Shown here: positions 26,597-36,169 of the stretch, piece by piece
Layout: every line of letters begins with the position of its first letter
Position numbering within the stretch: the stretch's first letter is position 1
Position numbers and translations under genes: made by a program
The notes under the pieces: model-generated
The model's database searches: none
Seen by the model: the letters and a program-made list of their open reading frames with translations, nothing else
Told to the model about the DNA's origin: nothing
Assembly: GCF_019399235.1 (NCBI RefSeq)
Contig: NZ_JAELVH010000071.1
Span: 1-49,376, forward strand
DNA: 49,376 nt
Source: Streptomyces poriferorum
GTDB lineage: Bacteria; Actinomycetota; Actinomycetes; Streptomycetales; Streptomycetaceae
Direction of reading: 5' to 3'

Positions 26597-28071
26597 GCGC
26601 CGAAGGCTCCGTCGTCGGGGCCCCTCGACGCCGGCCATCCTCCGGCCGTCGTTGAGCCCCCTCGCGGATGTGCGGTACGTGGGCCGCATCGCGCCGCGCT
26701 GTCCACGGAACCTGTGCCCACTCCGGTGCGGGCGGTCGTCCTGTTGAGCAGCGTCAGGGCGAGAGCGACGGCCGTGGCGAGCGCGGCCAGGAGAACACAG
26801 GTGAGGAATCCGTCGCGCAGCTCGCCGGTGGAACCCAGTAGCGGGCCGAAGACGGCAACGCCCAGCGCTGCGCCCACTTGCCGGGAAGCGTTGAAGGCGG
26901 CTGAAGCCGCACCGTGCAGGGTTGGCGGAACGGCCGCAATCGACTGGGACGTCATGGCCGGCACGAGGACTCCCGCGCTGAAACCGGCCGGCAGCAGCGC
27001 AAGGACCAGTGGCCACAGTGGCGACAGCGTGCTGGTGAGTGCGACCGCGACCAAGGCGGCGGCCAGTACGAATTGCCCACCGCCGAGGACCGAGCGGCGG
27101 CCGGAGCGCCTGGTGAGGGCGGCCGAGCAGACGCTTCCCAGAGAGATCAGGCCGGTCAGGGGAAGGAACAGCAGGCCGCTCGCGACGGCGCTGAGACCTC
27201 GGCCCTGTTGAAGCATCAGGCTCAACGCGAACAGCAACCCGTAGAACGTGAAGTTGAACAAGGCGCCTTGCAGCGCAGAGGTGGCAAAGGACCGGTCGGA
27301 GTAGACCGCGGTCGGCAGAAGGGGAGCCTTTGCGGTGTGTCCTGCTCGTACGAACGCGAGAAGGCCCACTGCCGCGAGGGTGAATGCTGCGAGCACGCCG
27401 GGTGTTCCCCACCCCTTGGCCGGGGCCTCGATCAGACCGAAGACGAGGCCGCCGATCAGCAAGGTCGCGGCCGCCATGCCCGCGTAGTCCACGCTTCGGT
27501 CCCGTCGCGTCACGGAGGGCATCGAGCGGATGCTCCACGCGATCGCCGGGATACCGATCACGACGTTGACCCCGAATACGGCGCGCCAGTTCGCCAGGGA
27601 GACCAGCACCCCGCCGAGAAGAGGCCCCGCGGCCATGCCCACCCCACCGGCGGCGGCCCACCACCCGACAAGTCTGTGACGCGCGTGCTCGTCGGTGGCG
27701 GCGGATGTGGCCAGCACGAGCGCGCTCGGAAGCAGCAGTGCGGCGCCGACACCCTGGGCGAGCCGTGCGAGATTCAGAACCGGCATGGTGCCCGCTGCCG
27801 CGCAGACCGCGGAGGATGCCGTGAAGATGAGCAGCCCCGTGATGAACGTGCGTTTGGCGCCCAGGATGTCAGTGATGGCCCCCGAGCCGAGCAGCACCGC
27901 TGCGAAGCTGAGCGTGTAGGCGTTGACGGCCCATTCCAGCGCCGACCGTGAGGCGTGTAAGTGAGAACTCAGTTGCGCCAGAGTCAAGTTCACGATGGTG
28001 CCATCGACGTACACCATGAACGACGCGATCAGTGCGAGAGCGACAACGGTCCTCTTTAGTTCCATGGTCAT
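26593..28071 (-). CDS. MFS multidrug-type transporter (DHA2, 14 TMS)
   Basis: 492-residue proton-coupled efflux pump. The signature VDGTIVNLTLAQLSSHLHAS corresponds to motif D1 (LDxTVVNVALP) of DHA2 pumps; ARLAQGVGAALLLPSALVL is motif C-like (usual GxxxGPxxGG seen as AAGPLLGGVL). A 35-residue hydrophilic tail follows the last membrane segment and reads through to the overlapping ATG of the next gene; it may be acquired by a stop loss. Start is ATG at 28071 (or 28065). No ribosome site is present and a -10-like TACGCT lies 7 bases upstream, suggesting a leaderless mRNA. Divergent from arsR-type gene with shared operators. Base composition looks less GC-rich than neighbours, hinting at transfer. 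Confidence 0.88.
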   Translation of the reverse strand: MTMELKRTVVALALIASFMVYVDGTIVNLTLAQLSSHLHASRSALEWAVNAYTLSFAAVLLGSGAITDILGAKRTFITGLLIFTASSAVCAAAGTMPVLNLARLAQGVGAALLLPSALVLATSAATDEHARHRLVGWWAAAGGVGMAAGPLLGGVLVSLANWRAVFGVNVVIGIPAIAWSIRSMPSVTRRDRSVDYAGMAAATLLIGGLVFGLIEAPAKGWGTPGVLAAFTLAAVGLLAFVRAGHTAKAPLLPTAVYSDRSFATSALQGALFNFTFYGLLFALSLMLQQGRGLSAVASGLLFLPLTGLISLGSVCSAALTRRSGRRSVLGGGQFVLAAALVAVALTSTLSPLWPLVLALLPAGFSAGVLVPAMTSQSIAAVPPTLHGAASAAFNASRQVGAALGVAVFGPLLGSTGELRDGFLTCVLLAALATAVALALTLLNRTTARTGVGTGSVDSAARCGPRTAHPRGGSTTAGGWPASRGPDDGAFGA

Positions 28072-28107
28072 GGAACTAGCGTAGCTGTAGTTCGACGTCC
28101 ATGGAAC
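28059..28107. promoter_or_regulatory. Duplicated operator between MFS and ArsR genes
   Basis: Two 18-bp sites: GTTCCATGGTCATGGAAC at 28059-28076 (perfect 8-bp dyad covering the MFS start codon) and GTTCGACGTCCATGGAAC at 28090-28107. They are 31 bases apart, three helical turns, and fill the divergent promoter. Confidence 0.75.
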
Positions 28108-28126
28108 AACGGTATAGGCTCCGGGT

Positions 28127-28453
28127 ATGCCCACCACGAGCCAGAGTCGGCCGCGCGACGACGTGAGCAAGCCGGTGAAACTTGACGCCATAGCCGTGCT
28201 GCGGGCTCTCGCTGATCCCGTGCGGCTCGATCTCGTACGCCAGTTGAGGGAGTCCGTGGCGCCGATCGCCTGTGGTGCGTTCGACGTTGCGGTCGCCAAG
28301 AACACCCTGTCCCACCACTTCAAGACGCTCAGGGAGGCTGGAGTGATCGTCACTCACCGCGAGGGCACCGCCGCCCTCAACGTGCTCCAGGAGGACGAGC
28401 TCGACGAGGCCTTCCCCGGCCTCCTCGACGCAATCCTGCCCAGGCGCGGCTGA
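28127..28453 (+). CDS. ArsR-family winged-helix repressor
   Basis: 108 residues. VLRALADPVRLDLVRQLRES, then CGAFDVAVAKNTLSHHFKTLREAGVIVTHREGTAALNVL form the ArsR DNA-binding fold. The classical metal motif CVC is replaced (one Cys in IACGAF), so a metal effector is not evident. The ATG at 28127 has no ribosome site; TATAGG at 28113-28118 lies 8 bases upstream, so the message is probably leaderless. It most likely represses itself and the divergent efflux pump. Confidence 0.88.
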   Translation: MPTTSQSRPRDDVSKPVKLDAIAVLRALADPVRLDLVRQLRESVAPIACGAFDVAVAKNTLSHHFKTLREAGVIVTHREGTAALNVLQEDELDEAFPGLLDAILPRRG

Positions 28454-28533
28454 GCAGCCGGCACCGGTTGACAAGCCGCCTGCGAGCGGCAGCACAGGGC
28501 CCGGCCCGGTGGCCGGTTCGGTGGAACGCGGAC

Positions 28534-28562
28534 GGGGCGGGCCCGGAACCCGGGCCCGCCCC
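28534..28562. terminator. Bidirectional terminator between arsR-type gene and acdH
   Basis: A perfect 13-bp GC-only stem (GGGGCGGGCCCGG and complement) with an AAC loop between convergent stops at 28453 and 28583. Confidence 0.85.
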
Positions 28563-28582
28563 GCCTCGCGCTGTCCCCGTTC

Positions 28583-29749
28583 TCAGGCCGACATGCCGAG
28601 CTCCCGGGCGATCAGCATCCGCTGCACCTCGCTCGTGCCCTCGCCGATCTCCAGGATCTTGGAGTCGCGCCACATCCGCGCCACCGGGTACTCGTTCATG
28701 AAGCCGTAGCCGCCGTGGATCTGGGTCGCCTCGCGGGCGTTGTCCACCGCCACGGTCGAGGAGTACAGCTTGGCGATCGCGGCCTCCTTCTTGAACGGCT
28801 CGCCCGCCAGCAGGCGTGACGCCGCGTCGCGCCAGCCGATCCGGGCCATGTGGGCCCGCATCTCCATGTCCGCGATCTTGAACTGGATCGCCTGGTTGGA
28901 GCCGATCGGCTTCCCGAACGCGTGCCGCTCGGCGGCGTACTTCACGGACTCGTCCACACAGCCCTGCGCCAGGCCCGTCGACAGCGCCGAGATGGCGATC
29001 CGGCCCTCGTCCAGGATCCGCAGGAACTGCGCGTAGCCGCGGCCCTCCTCGCCCAGCAGGTTCTCCAGCGGGACGCGGACGTCCGAGAAGGAGAGCTCGC
29101 GGGTGTCCGAGGCGTTCCAGCCGACCTTGGAGTAGGGGGCGGCGACCGTGAAGCCGGGGGTGCCGGACGGGACGATGATCGACGAGATGAGCGGGGCGCC
29201 GTTCTCCTTGCGGCCGGTCACCGCCGTGACCGTCACCAACTCGGTGATGTCCGTGCCCGAGTTGGTGATGAAGCACTTGGAGCCGTTGATCACCCACTCG
29301 CCCGTCGCCTCGTCGCGCACCGCGGTCGTCCGGGTGCCGCCCGCGTCCGAGCCGCCGTCCGGCTCCGTCAGGCCGAACGCGCCGAGCGCCTCGCCCGCGC
29401 AGAGCTTCGGCAGCCACTGCCGCTTCTGCTCCTCCGTACCGAAGCGGAACACCGGCATCGCGCCGAGCGAGACCCCGGCCTCCAGGGTGATCGCCACCGA
29501 CGAGTCGACCCGGGCCAGCTCCTCCAGGGCGATGCCGAGGGCGAGGTAGTCGCCGCCCATCCCGCCGTACTCCTCCGGGAACGGCAGACCGAACAGGCCC
29601 ATCCGTCCCATCTCGCGCACGATCTCGTACGGGAACTCATGGCGCTCGTAGAAGTCGCCGATCTTCGGCGCGACCACGTCGTGTGCGAACTCCTCGACGG
29701 TGCGGCGGAGTTCCTCGTGCTCGGCGGTCAGCCGGTGGTCCAGGGACAT
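28583..29749 (-). CDS. acdH: Acyl-CoA dehydrogenase AcdH (branched/short-chain)
   Basis: 388-residue FAD enzyme for the first oxidation of isovaleryl-, isobutyryl- or short-chain acyl-CoA. The motifs FGLTEPDGGSDAGGTRT and GKPIGSNQAIQFKIADM are typical. The catalytic base is Glu370 in GEGTSE, the SCAD/MCAD position. Last gene of the accD1-mccA-hmgL-acdH operon, 7 bases after hmgL. In Streptomyces, AcdH supplies acyl-CoA building blocks from valine, leucine and isoleucine. Controlled through the operator at 34497. Confidence 0.93.
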   Translation of the reverse strand: MSLDHRLTAEHEELRRTVEEFAHDVVAPKIGDFYERHEFPYEIVREMGRMGLFGLPFPEEYGGMGGDYLALGIALEELARVDSSVAITLEAGVSLGAMPVFRFGTEEQKRQWLPKLCAGEALGAFGLTEPDGGSDAGGTRTTAVRDEATGEWVINGSKCFITNSGTDITELVTVTAVTGRKENGAPLISSIIVPSGTPGFTVAAPYSKVGWNASDTRELSFSDVRVPLENLLGEEGRGYAQFLRILDEGRIAISALSTGLAQGCVDESVKYAAERHAFGKPIGSNQAIQFKIADMEMRAHMARIGWRDAASRLLAGEPFKKEAAIAKLYSSTVAVDNAREATQIHGGYGFMNEYPVARMWRDSKILEIGEGTSEVQRMLIARELGMSA

Positions 29750-29756
29750 CGGGGGA

Positions 29757-30734
29757 TCACTGCTCCTTGTGGGACTGTGTTTGTTGCACCGAGAGCGCGC
29801 GGACGGTACGGGACGGGCTCGGTCGGCCCAGCTGTCCGGCGAGCCACACGCTGGTGGCGGTGAGCTCGTCGAGGTCGACCCCGGTTTCGATGCCGAGGCC
29901 TTCGAGCATCCAGACCAGGTCCTCCGTGGCGAGGTTTCCGGTCGCGCTCTTCGCGTACGGGCAGCCGCCGAGGCCGCCCGCGGAGGCGTCCACGGTGGAC
30001 ACGCCGTGCTGGAGCGCGGCCAGCGTGTTGGACAGGGCCTGTCCGTAGGTGTCGTGGAAGTGCACCCCGATCGCGTCGGTGTGCACCCCCGACTCGTTCA
30101 GCGACGACAACAGGGTCTGTACGTGGCCGGGCGTCGCGACCCCGATCGTGTCTCCGAGCGACAGCTCGTCGCAGCCGAGGTCCATCAGCGCCCTGGCGAC
30201 CCGGACGACCTGGTGGACCGGGACCGGTCCCTCCCACGGGTCGCCGAAGCACATCGACAGGTAGCCGCGCACATGCACCTTGTCCGCCTTGGCGCGGGCC
30301 ACCACGGGCTCGAACATGGCGAGCGACTCGTCGATCGTGCGGTTGAGGTTGCGCGCGGCGAAGGTCTCCGTCGCGGAGCCGAAGACGGCGATCCGGCGGG
30401 CGCCGAGCGCCAGGGCCCGGTCCAGTCCCCGCTCGTTCGGCACGAGGACCGGCAGCGCCACGTCACCCACGTCCCCTATGTCGCCGAGCATCGGGAACAG
30501 CTGCTCCGCGTCCGCCAGTTGGGGCACCCACTTGGGGTGGACGAAGCTCGTCGCCTCGATCGTGCCGAGGCCGGCGACCGCGAGCCGGCGGATGAACTCC
30601 GCCTTCACCTCGGTCGGCACGACCGCCTTCTCGTTCTGCAGCCCGTCACGGGCGCCGACCTCGTGGATACGGACCCGGGCGGGCAGGTCCGGCGCGGCCA
30701 CGGTCATCGGCAGGGTGCGGTCGGTGGTGGTCAT
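29757..30734 (-). CDS. hmgL: Hydroxymethylglutaryl-CoA lyase
   Basis: 325-residue enzyme splitting HMG-CoA to acetoacetate and acetyl-CoA, the final step of leucine catabolism. A DRE-TIM barrel: [15 protein letters not shown] at the N-terminus with the catalytic Arg-Asp pair, [19 protein letters not shown], the metal-binding [10 protein letters not shown] and the signature [21 protein letters not shown] with the active-site Cys. The ATG at 30734 overlaps the stop of the carboxylase alpha gene (ATGA), giving coupled translation. Confidence 0.95.
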   Translation of the reverse strand: MTTTDRTLPMTVAAPDLPARVRIHEVGARDGLQNEKAVVPTEVKAEFIRRLAVAGLGTIEATSFVHPKWVPQLADAEQLFPMLGDIGDVGDVALPVLVPNERGLDRALALGARRIAVFGSATETFAARNLNRTIDESLAMFEPVVARAKADKVHVRGYLSMCFGDPWEGPVPVHQVVRVARALMDLGCDELSLGDTIGVATPGHVQTLLSSLNESGVHTDAIGVHFHDTYGQALSNTLAALQHGVSTVDASAGGLGGCPYAKSATGNLATEDLVWMLEGLGIETGVDLDELTATSVWLAGQLGRPSPSRTVRALSVQQTQSHKEQ

Positions 30735-32815
30735 GCGTCCTCCCCGGTGCCGGTCGCGGGGACCACGACCGCCAGTACCTGGTCCATGGCCACCGTGGTC
30801 CCGGCGGTCACGTCGAGTTCGGTCACGGTGCCGGCGTGCGGGGCGGAGATGACGTGCTCCATCTTCATCGCCTCCACGACGAGGAGGCTCTGCCCGGCCG
30901 CGACCTCGTCCCCGACGGCCACCTTCACCACGGTGACCGTCCCGGGCATGGGCGCGGCGAGCGTGTCCGCGCCTGAGCGGGCGGCGCCGGACAGTGACGC
31001 CTCCACCGGGTCGTGGTCCCGGACGTGCCAGGTGTCGCCGTCCCGGCCGAGCCAGTGGCCCTCCGGGGAGGTGGCGTACGCGAACGAGTGCGTGACACCG
31101 GCGAGTTCGAGCGTGATCCGGCCCCCGTCGACGGACAGCGTCCTGGCCGTCTCCGCGCTGCCGGGCAGCGGGCCGAGCGGGCCGCAGGTGCCGGAGGCGG
31201 GGAGCGGTGGCCGGGCGCCCTCCCCGACGTGGCCGAAGGTCAGTTCCGCGCCCGCGCCGCACGGGCGCAGGCCCACCTGGACCGGGTCGTGGCCGGGGAT
31301 CCGGAAGTGCCGCACCGTACGCGCCGGGGTGCCGCCGAGGCGCCAGCCGTCACCGGCCGAGAACGGGTCGGCCCAGGCCCCGGCCGTCCGGGCGGCGGGG
31401 GAGTGCTGCCGCAGCAGCGCCGCCGCCGCGTACACCTCCTCCGGCACCCCGTCCGGGACCAGCGCGTCCACCTCACGCTCCACCAGGCCGGTGTCCAGCT
31501 CGCCCGCCACCACGGCCGGGTGGCCGAGCAGCCGGCGCAGGAAGCCCGCGTTGGTCGGGACGCCGAGGACCACCGTGTCCGCGAGCGCCGCCCGCAGCCT
31601 TCGCAGAGCCGTCGCCCGGTCGGGGCCGTAGGCGATCACCTTCGACAGCATCGGGTCGTACAGGCTGCCGACCTCGCCGCCCCCGGCGAGCCCCGAGTCC
31701 GTCCGCACCCCGCCGCCCTGCGGCTCGTGCAGCGCCAGCACGGTGCCGCCCGAGGGCAGGAAGCCGCGGGCCGGATCCTCGGCGCAGATCCGGGCCTCGA
31801 CCGCGTGACCGGTGAGAGTGATGTCCTGCTGGCCGTAAGGGAGTTGTTCGCCGGACGCGACGCGGAGCTGCCACTCGACCAGGTCGAGGCCGGTGATCAG
31901 TTCCGTCACCGGGTGCTCGACCTGGAGGCGGGTGTTCATCTCCATGAAGTAGTACGAGGCCGGGTCGTTGCCCGGAACGATGAACTCCACCGTCCCCGCG
32001 CCGACATAGCCGCAGGAGCGGGCGGCCTGGACGGCCGCCTCGCCCATGGCCGCGCGCGTCTTCTCGTCGAGCAGGACCGAGGGCGCCTCCTCGATGATCT
32101 TCTGGTGGCGGCGCTGGAGCGAGCACTCGCGCTCGCCGAGGTGCACCACGTTGCCGTGGCCGTCCGCCAGCACCTGGATCTCGATGTGGCGCGGCCGGTC
32201 GATCCACCGCTCCACGAGGAGGGTGTCGTCGCCGAAGGAGGCGCGCGCCTCGCGCCGGGCGGCTGCGATCTCGTCCGCGAGCAGCGCCGCGTCGCGCACC
32301 AGCCGCATGCCCTTGCCGCCGCCGCCCGCGGAGGGCTTGAGCAGGACCGGCATGCCGATCTCGTGCGCCGCTTCCGCTAGTTGACCATCGGTCAGCTCGC
32401 TTCCGGAGGATCCGGGCACCACCGGGACACCCGCAGCCGCGACCGTCTCCTTGGCCCGGATCTTGTCGCCCATCAGGGCGATGGCGGCGGCGGGCGGCCC
32501 GATGAAGACCAGGCCCGCGTCCGCGCACGCCCGCGCGAAGCCCGCGTTCTCGGCGAGGAAGCCGTAGCCGGGGTGGACGGCCTGCGCGCCCGTGCGGCGG
32601 GCGGCCTCCAGGAGCCGGTCCACGGAGAGGTAGCTCTCGGCCGCCGGTGCGGGGCCGATCCGTACCGCCGTATCGGCCTCCCGTACGTGCCGGGCATCCG
32701 CGTCCGCGTCGCTGAAGACGGCGACGGAACGCACGCCCAGCTCCCGCAGGGTCCGGATGACCCGGACCGCGATCTCGCCGCGGTTGGCGACGAGAACCGT
32801 GTCGAACATCGTCAT
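30731..32815 (-). CDS. accA1: Acyl-CoA carboxylase biotin-carboxylase/carrier subunit (methylcrotonyl-CoA type)
   Basis: 694 residues: biotin carboxylase domain ([24 protein letters not shown]-grasp glycine loop [13 protein letters not shown] and [14 protein letters not shown]), then a BT-type linker and a C-terminal biotinyl domain with VEAMKMEH carrying the biotin lysine. Length and architecture match the alpha subunit of 3-methylcrotonyl-CoA carboxylase (MccA/LiuD; called AccA1 in S. avermitilis). The ATG at 32815 has GAGG five bases before it. It is 7 bases after the beta-subunit gene and overlaps hmgL. Confidence 0.93.
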   Translation of the reverse strand: MTMFDTVLVANRGEIAVRVIRTLRELGVRSVAVFSDADADARHVREADTAVRIGPAPAAESYLSVDRLLEAARRTGAQAVHPGYGFLAENAGFARACADAGLVFIGPPAAAIALMGDKIRAKETVAAAGVPVVPGSSGSELTDGQLAEAAHEIGMPVLLKPSAGGGGKGMRLVRDAALLADEIAAARREARASFGDDTLLVERWIDRPRHIEIQVLADGHGNVVHLGERECSLQRRHQKIIEEAPSVLLDEKTRAAMGEAAVQAARSCGYVGAGTVEFIVPGNDPASYYFMEMNTRLQVEHPVTELITGLDLVEWQLRVASGEQLPYGQQDITLTGHAVEARICAEDPARGFLPSGGTVLALHEPQGGGVRTDSGLAGGGEVGSLYDPMLSKVIAYGPDRATALRRLRAALADTVVLGVPTNAGFLRRLLGHPAVVAGELDTGLVEREVDALVPDGVPEEVYAAAALLRQHSPAARTAGAWADPFSAGDGWRLGGTPARTVRHFRIPGHDPVQVGLRPCGAGAELTFGHVGEGARPPLPASGTCGPLGPLPGSAETARTLSVDGGRITLELAGVTHSFAYATSPEGHWLGRDGDTWHVRDHDPVEASLSGAARSGADTLAAPMPGTVTVVKVAVGDEVAAGQSLLVVEAMKMEHVISAPHAGTVTELDVTAGTTVAMDQVLAVVVPATGTGEDA

Positions 32816-32822
32816 CAGTTCC

Positions 32823-34430
32823 TCACATCCGGAAGACGCCGAAGCCGGCGTCGCCCAACGGGGCGTTGGCGCACGCGGTCAGGGCGAGCCCGAGCACCTG
32901 GCGGGTCTCCATCGGGTCGATCACGCCGTCGTCCCAGAGCCGGGCGGTGGCGTAGTACGCGTTGCCCTGCGTCTCGTACTGCTCGCGGATCGGGGCCTTG
33001 AACGACTCCTCGTCCTCGGCGCTCCAGTCGTCGCCCAGCTGGTCGCGCTTGACCGTGGCGAGGACGGAGGCGGCCTGCTCGCCGCCCATGACGGAGATCT
33101 TCGCGTTGGGCCACATCCACAGGAAGCGGGGACTGTAGGCCCGGCCGCACATGGAGTAGTTGCCCGCGCCGTAGGACCCGCCGACCACCACGGTCAGCTT
33201 CGGAACGCGCGTGCAGGCGACGGCGGTGACCATCTTGGCGCCGTGCTTGGCGATGCCGCCCGCCTCGTAGTCGCGGCCGACCATGAAGCCCGAGATGTTC
33301 TGCAGGAAGACCAGCGGGATGCCGCGCTGGTCGCACAGCTCGATGAAGTGCGCGCCCTTCTGGGCGGACTCGGAGAACAGGATGCCGTTGTTCGCGACGA
33401 TGCCGACCGGGTGGCCGTGGATGTGCCCGAATCCGGTGATCAGCGTCGTGCCGTACTCCGCCTTGAACTCGGCGAAGCGCGAGCCGTCGACGACCCGGGC
33501 GATCACCTCCCGTACGTCGTAGGGCGTGCGCGAGTCGACCGGGACGGCGCCGTACAGACCGGCGGGGTCCACCTTCGGCTCGTCCGCCGGCTGTACGGAC
33601 CACGGCAGCGCGCCCCGGTCGGGCAGCGTGGCCACGATGTTCCGCACGATGCGCAGCGCGTGTGCGTCGTCCTCCGCGAGATGGTCGGTGACTCCCGACG
33701 TACGGGAGTGGACCTCGCCGCCGCCCAGCTCCTCGGCGGTCACGACCTCACCGGTCGCCGCCTTCACCAGCGGCGGACCGCCCAGGAAGATCGTCCCCTG
33801 GTTCCGGACGATCACGGCCTCGTCGCTCATCGCCGGGACGTACGCCCCACCGGCGGTACAGGAGCCCAGCACCGCCGCGATCTGCGGGATCCCGGCCCCG
33901 GACATCCGGGCCTGGTTGTAGAAGATCCGCCCGAAGTGCTCCCGGTCGGGGAAGACCTCGTCCTGCATCGGCAGGAAGGCACCGCCCGAGTCCACCAGGT
34001 ACAGACACGGCAGCCGGTTCTCCAGCGCCACCTCCTGGGCCCGCAGGTGCTTCTTCACGGTCATCGGGTAGTACGTGCCGCCCTTGACGGTCGCGTCATT
34101 GGCGACGATCACGCACTCCCGGCCGCTGACCCGGCCGATCCCGGCGATCACCCCGGCGGCCGGCGCGGCGCCGCCGTACAGCCCCTCGGCCGCCAGCGGG
34201 GCCAGCTCCAGGAAGGGCGAGCCCGCGTCGAGCAGGGTGTCCACCCGCTCCCGGGGCAGCAGCTTGCCGCGCGCCACATGCCGGGCGCGGGCCTTCTCAC
34301 CCCCGCCGAGCCTGGCCGTGGCGAGCCGCTTGCGCAGCTCGTCGGTGAGCGCGTGATGCGCCGCCTCGTTGGCCTGCCAGGCCTCCGAGGCGGGATCGGC
34401 CGCGCTCGCCAGCACCGGTGCCTGCTGCAT
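32823..34430 (-). CDS. accD1: Acyl-CoA carboxylase carboxyltransferase subunit (methylcrotonyl-CoA type)
   Basis: 535-residue beta subunit that transfers CO2 from biotin to the acyl-CoA, probably 3-methylcrotonyl-CoA. The two crotonase-like halves are visible: [38 protein letters not shown] and [20 protein letters not shown] in the N-half; [20 protein letters not shown] and [38 protein letters not shown] in the C-half. First gene of the operon; its promoter region has paired AccR-type sites. The ATG at 34430 gives the normal length. Confidence 0.94.
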   Translation of the reverse strand: MQQAPVLASAADPASEAWQANEAAHHALTDELRKRLATARLGGGEKARARHVARGKLLPRERVDTLLDAGSPFLELAPLAAEGLYGGAAPAAGVIAGIGRVSGRECVIVANDATVKGGTYYPMTVKKHLRAQEVALENRLPCLYLVDSGGAFLPMQDEVFPDREHFGRIFYNQARMSGAGIPQIAAVLGSCTAGGAYVPAMSDEAVIVRNQGTIFLGGPPLVKAATGEVVTAEELGGGEVHSRTSGVTDHLAEDDAHALRIVRNIVATLPDRGALPWSVQPADEPKVDPAGLYGAVPVDSRTPYDVREVIARVVDGSRFAEFKAEYGTTLITGFGHIHGHPVGIVANNGILFSESAQKGAHFIELCDQRGIPLVFLQNISGFMVGRDYEAGGIAKHGAKMVTAVACTRVPKLTVVVGGSYGAGNYSMCGRAYSPRFLWMWPNAKISVMGGEQAASVLATVKRDQLGDDWSAEDEESFKAPIREQYETQGNAYYATARLWDDGVIDPMETRQVLGLALTACANAPLGDAGFGVFRM

Positions 34431-34496
34431 CCTGTCGAGCCCCCTTGCCCGTACCGCAGTGTGACGACCTCGCCCCCGTCCGTAGCGGGAGAGGTT

Positions 34497-34539
34497 GTTA
34501 GTGAGCGTTAACGTATCCCATAGGTTAACGACCGCTAAC
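34497..34539. promoter_or_regulatory. Paired AccR-type operators
   Basis: GTTAGTGAGCGTTAAC at 34497-34512 and GTTAACGACCGCTAAC at 34524-34539 are two 16-bp dyads in opposite orientation, 27 bases apart. They fit the form GTTAA-N6-TTAAC with one or two changes, which I recall as the binding site of AccR in S. avermitilis. They lie between the divergent accD1 and tetR genes and would control both. Confidence 0.8.
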
Positions 34540-34562
34540 GCACCTGTCTAGAATGACTGTTC

Positions 34563-35186
34563 ATGAGCACCCATGCCGCCGCCCGCGTCGCGGCTCCCAC
34601 CCGCCGCGAGCAGATCCTCAAGGAGGCCGCCCGCCTCTTTGCCGAGCGCGGCTTCCACGGGGTCGGCGTCGACGAGATAGGTGCCGCCGTCGGCATCAGC
34701 GGCCCCGGCCTCTACCGGCACTTCCCGGGCAAGGACGCGATGCTCGCCGAACTGCTCGTCGGCATCAGCGAGCGGCTGCTGGCCGGCGGGCAGCTGAGGG
34801 TCTCCGAGGACGCCTCCGGCGACAGGTCCCCCGAGGCGCTCCTGGACGCGCTCATCGAGGGCCACATCGACTTCGCCCTGGACGACCGCCCACTGATCAC
34901 CCTGCACGACCGCGAGCTGGACCGCCTGCGGGACACCGACCGCAAGAGGGTGCGCCGGCTCCAGCGCGAGTACGTCGAAGTCTGGGTCGCCGTCGTCCGC
35001 GATCTCTACCCCGCACTCCCCGAGCACGAGGCCCGCGCCACCGTCCACGCCGTGTTCGGCCTGCTCAACTCCACCCCGCACCTCGGCAGGCCCGGCGCGC
35101 TCCCGGGCCGTACGGACACGGCGGCGCTGCTGCACCGGCTGGCGCGTGGGGCCTTCGGCGCGGCGGGGGAACCGAAGGCCGTCTGA
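34563..35186 (+). CDS. accR: TetR-family repressor of the short acyl-CoA operon
   Basis: 207 residues. The N-terminal helix-turn-helix TRREQILKEAARLFAERGFHGVGVDEIGAAVGISGPGLYRHFPGKDAML is a canonical TetR domain; the C-terminal helical effector domain is expected to bind short acyl-CoAs. It is divergent from accD1-mccA-hmgL-acdH, with two operators in the gap, exactly the arrangement of AccR. The ATG at 34563 is used. The gene name is by position and operator match, so slightly tentative. Confidence 0.87.
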   Translation: MSTHAAARVAAPTRREQILKEAARLFAERGFHGVGVDEIGAAVGISGPGLYRHFPGKDAMLAELLVGISERLLAGGQLRVSEDASGDRSPEALLDALIEGHIDFALDDRPLITLHDRELDRLRDTDRKRVRRLQREYVEVWVAVVRDLYPALPEHEARATVHAVFGLLNSTPHLGRPGALPGRTDTAALLHRLARGAFGAAGEPKAV

Positions 35187-35292
35187 GCGACGGCCGGACC
35201 CGCCGCCCACGGCCCGGCGACCTCGGACGGGCGGACCGCCCACCCCTCAATACGCCCGGCACGCTGCGCACATCCCACGGCACAATGGGTTC

Positions 35293-36072
35293 ATGCCGAT
35301 ACCCAGCCGCGCCGCCCTCGTCGACCACCTCGTCCGTACGCGCATAGCGGGAGACGTCGCGACCCCGCGCGACAACAACCTCTCCCACTACCGCAAGCTC
35401 GCCAACGGCGACCGCCACTTCTGGCTGGGCCTCGAGCTCGGCGACCGGTGGCGCGACGAGCAGGACGTCCTGGCGGTCATGGCCGAGAGATGCGGCGTGA
35501 GCGACGACCCGGAGCACCGGTTCGGCCAGGACACCATCGACCCCGAGCTCACCGTCGCGGCCCTGGACCGGGCCGCGGCCCGGCTGCGGAAGGCGGCCGA
35601 CGGGACGGAGCGGGTGCTCTTCGCCACCGGCCACCCGGGCGGGCTCCTGGACGTCCACCGGCAGACCGCCGCCGCACTGCGGGCGGCCGGTTGCGAGATC
35701 ATGGTCATCCCGTCCGGGCTCACGGCCGACGAGGGCATGGTCTTCCAGTTCGCGGACGTCGCCGTGCAGGAGCGCGGCGCGACCCTCTGGCACACCCACT
35801 CCCCGGCCCCGATGGCCGCGATCCTGGACGCCCTGGAGCGGGAGGGACGCCCCATGCCCGAGCTGGTCGTCGCCGACCACGGCTGGGCCGGGTGCGCGGC
35901 GCAGCGCGGACTGGACGCCATCGGCTACGCGGACTGCAACGACCCGGCCCTGTTCCTCGGCGAGGCCGAGGGCACCCTCCAGGTGGCCGTACCGCTGGAC
36001 GACCACGTGCTGGACCCGCGGTTCTACGACCCGATGACGGAGTACCTGCTGGACGCCGCCGGACTGCTCTGA
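35293..36072 (+). CDS. Conserved actinobacterial protein, annotated elsewhere as phosphatase
   Basis: 259 residues. Recognisable: LVRTRIAGDVATPRDNNLSHYRKLANGDRHFWLGLELGDRW at the N-terminus, VLFATGHPGGLLDVHRQTAAALRAAGCEIMVIP in the middle and ELVVADHGWAGCAAQRGLDAIGYADCNDPALFLGEAEG near the end. The HPGG and DHGWAG motifs look like metal or phosphate-binding sites, consistent with the 'phosphatase' name that homologues carry, but I cannot name the substrate. It follows the tetR gene by 106 bases on the same strand. Its stop codon lies at the first unit of an octamer repeat array. Confidence 0.8.
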   Translation: MPIPSRAALVDHLVRTRIAGDVATPRDNNLSHYRKLANGDRHFWLGLELGDRWRDEQDVLAVMAERCGVSDDPEHRFGQDTIDPELTVAALDRAAARLRKAADGTERVLFATGHPGGLLDVHRQTAAALRAAGCEIMVIPSGLTADEGMVFQFADVAVQERGATLWHTHSPAPMAAILDALEREGRPMPELVVADHGWAGCAAQRGLDAIGYADCNDPALFLGEAEGTLQVAVPLDDHVLDPRFYDPMTEYLLDAAGLL

Positions 36073-36166
36073 GCCGAGGAGCCGAGGAGCCGAGGGGCAG
36101 AGGGGCAGAGGGGCAGAGGGGCAGAGGGGTAAAGGGGTAGAGGCACCGAGGAGCCGAGCGGCCGAG
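36071..36166. repeat. Tandem array of twelve 8-bp units
   Basis: Exact 8-base periodicity: three GAGCCGAG, four GGGCAGAG, then GGGTAAAG, GGGTAGAG, GCACCGAG, GAGCCGAG and CGGCCGAG. It fills the space between two convergent genes (stops at 36072 and 36170). Confidence 0.92.
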
Positions 36167-36169
36167 GCG

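Noticed and set aside
36071..36166. Octamer array as a CRISPR
   Set aside because: Units are 8 bp with no spacers and no cas genes.
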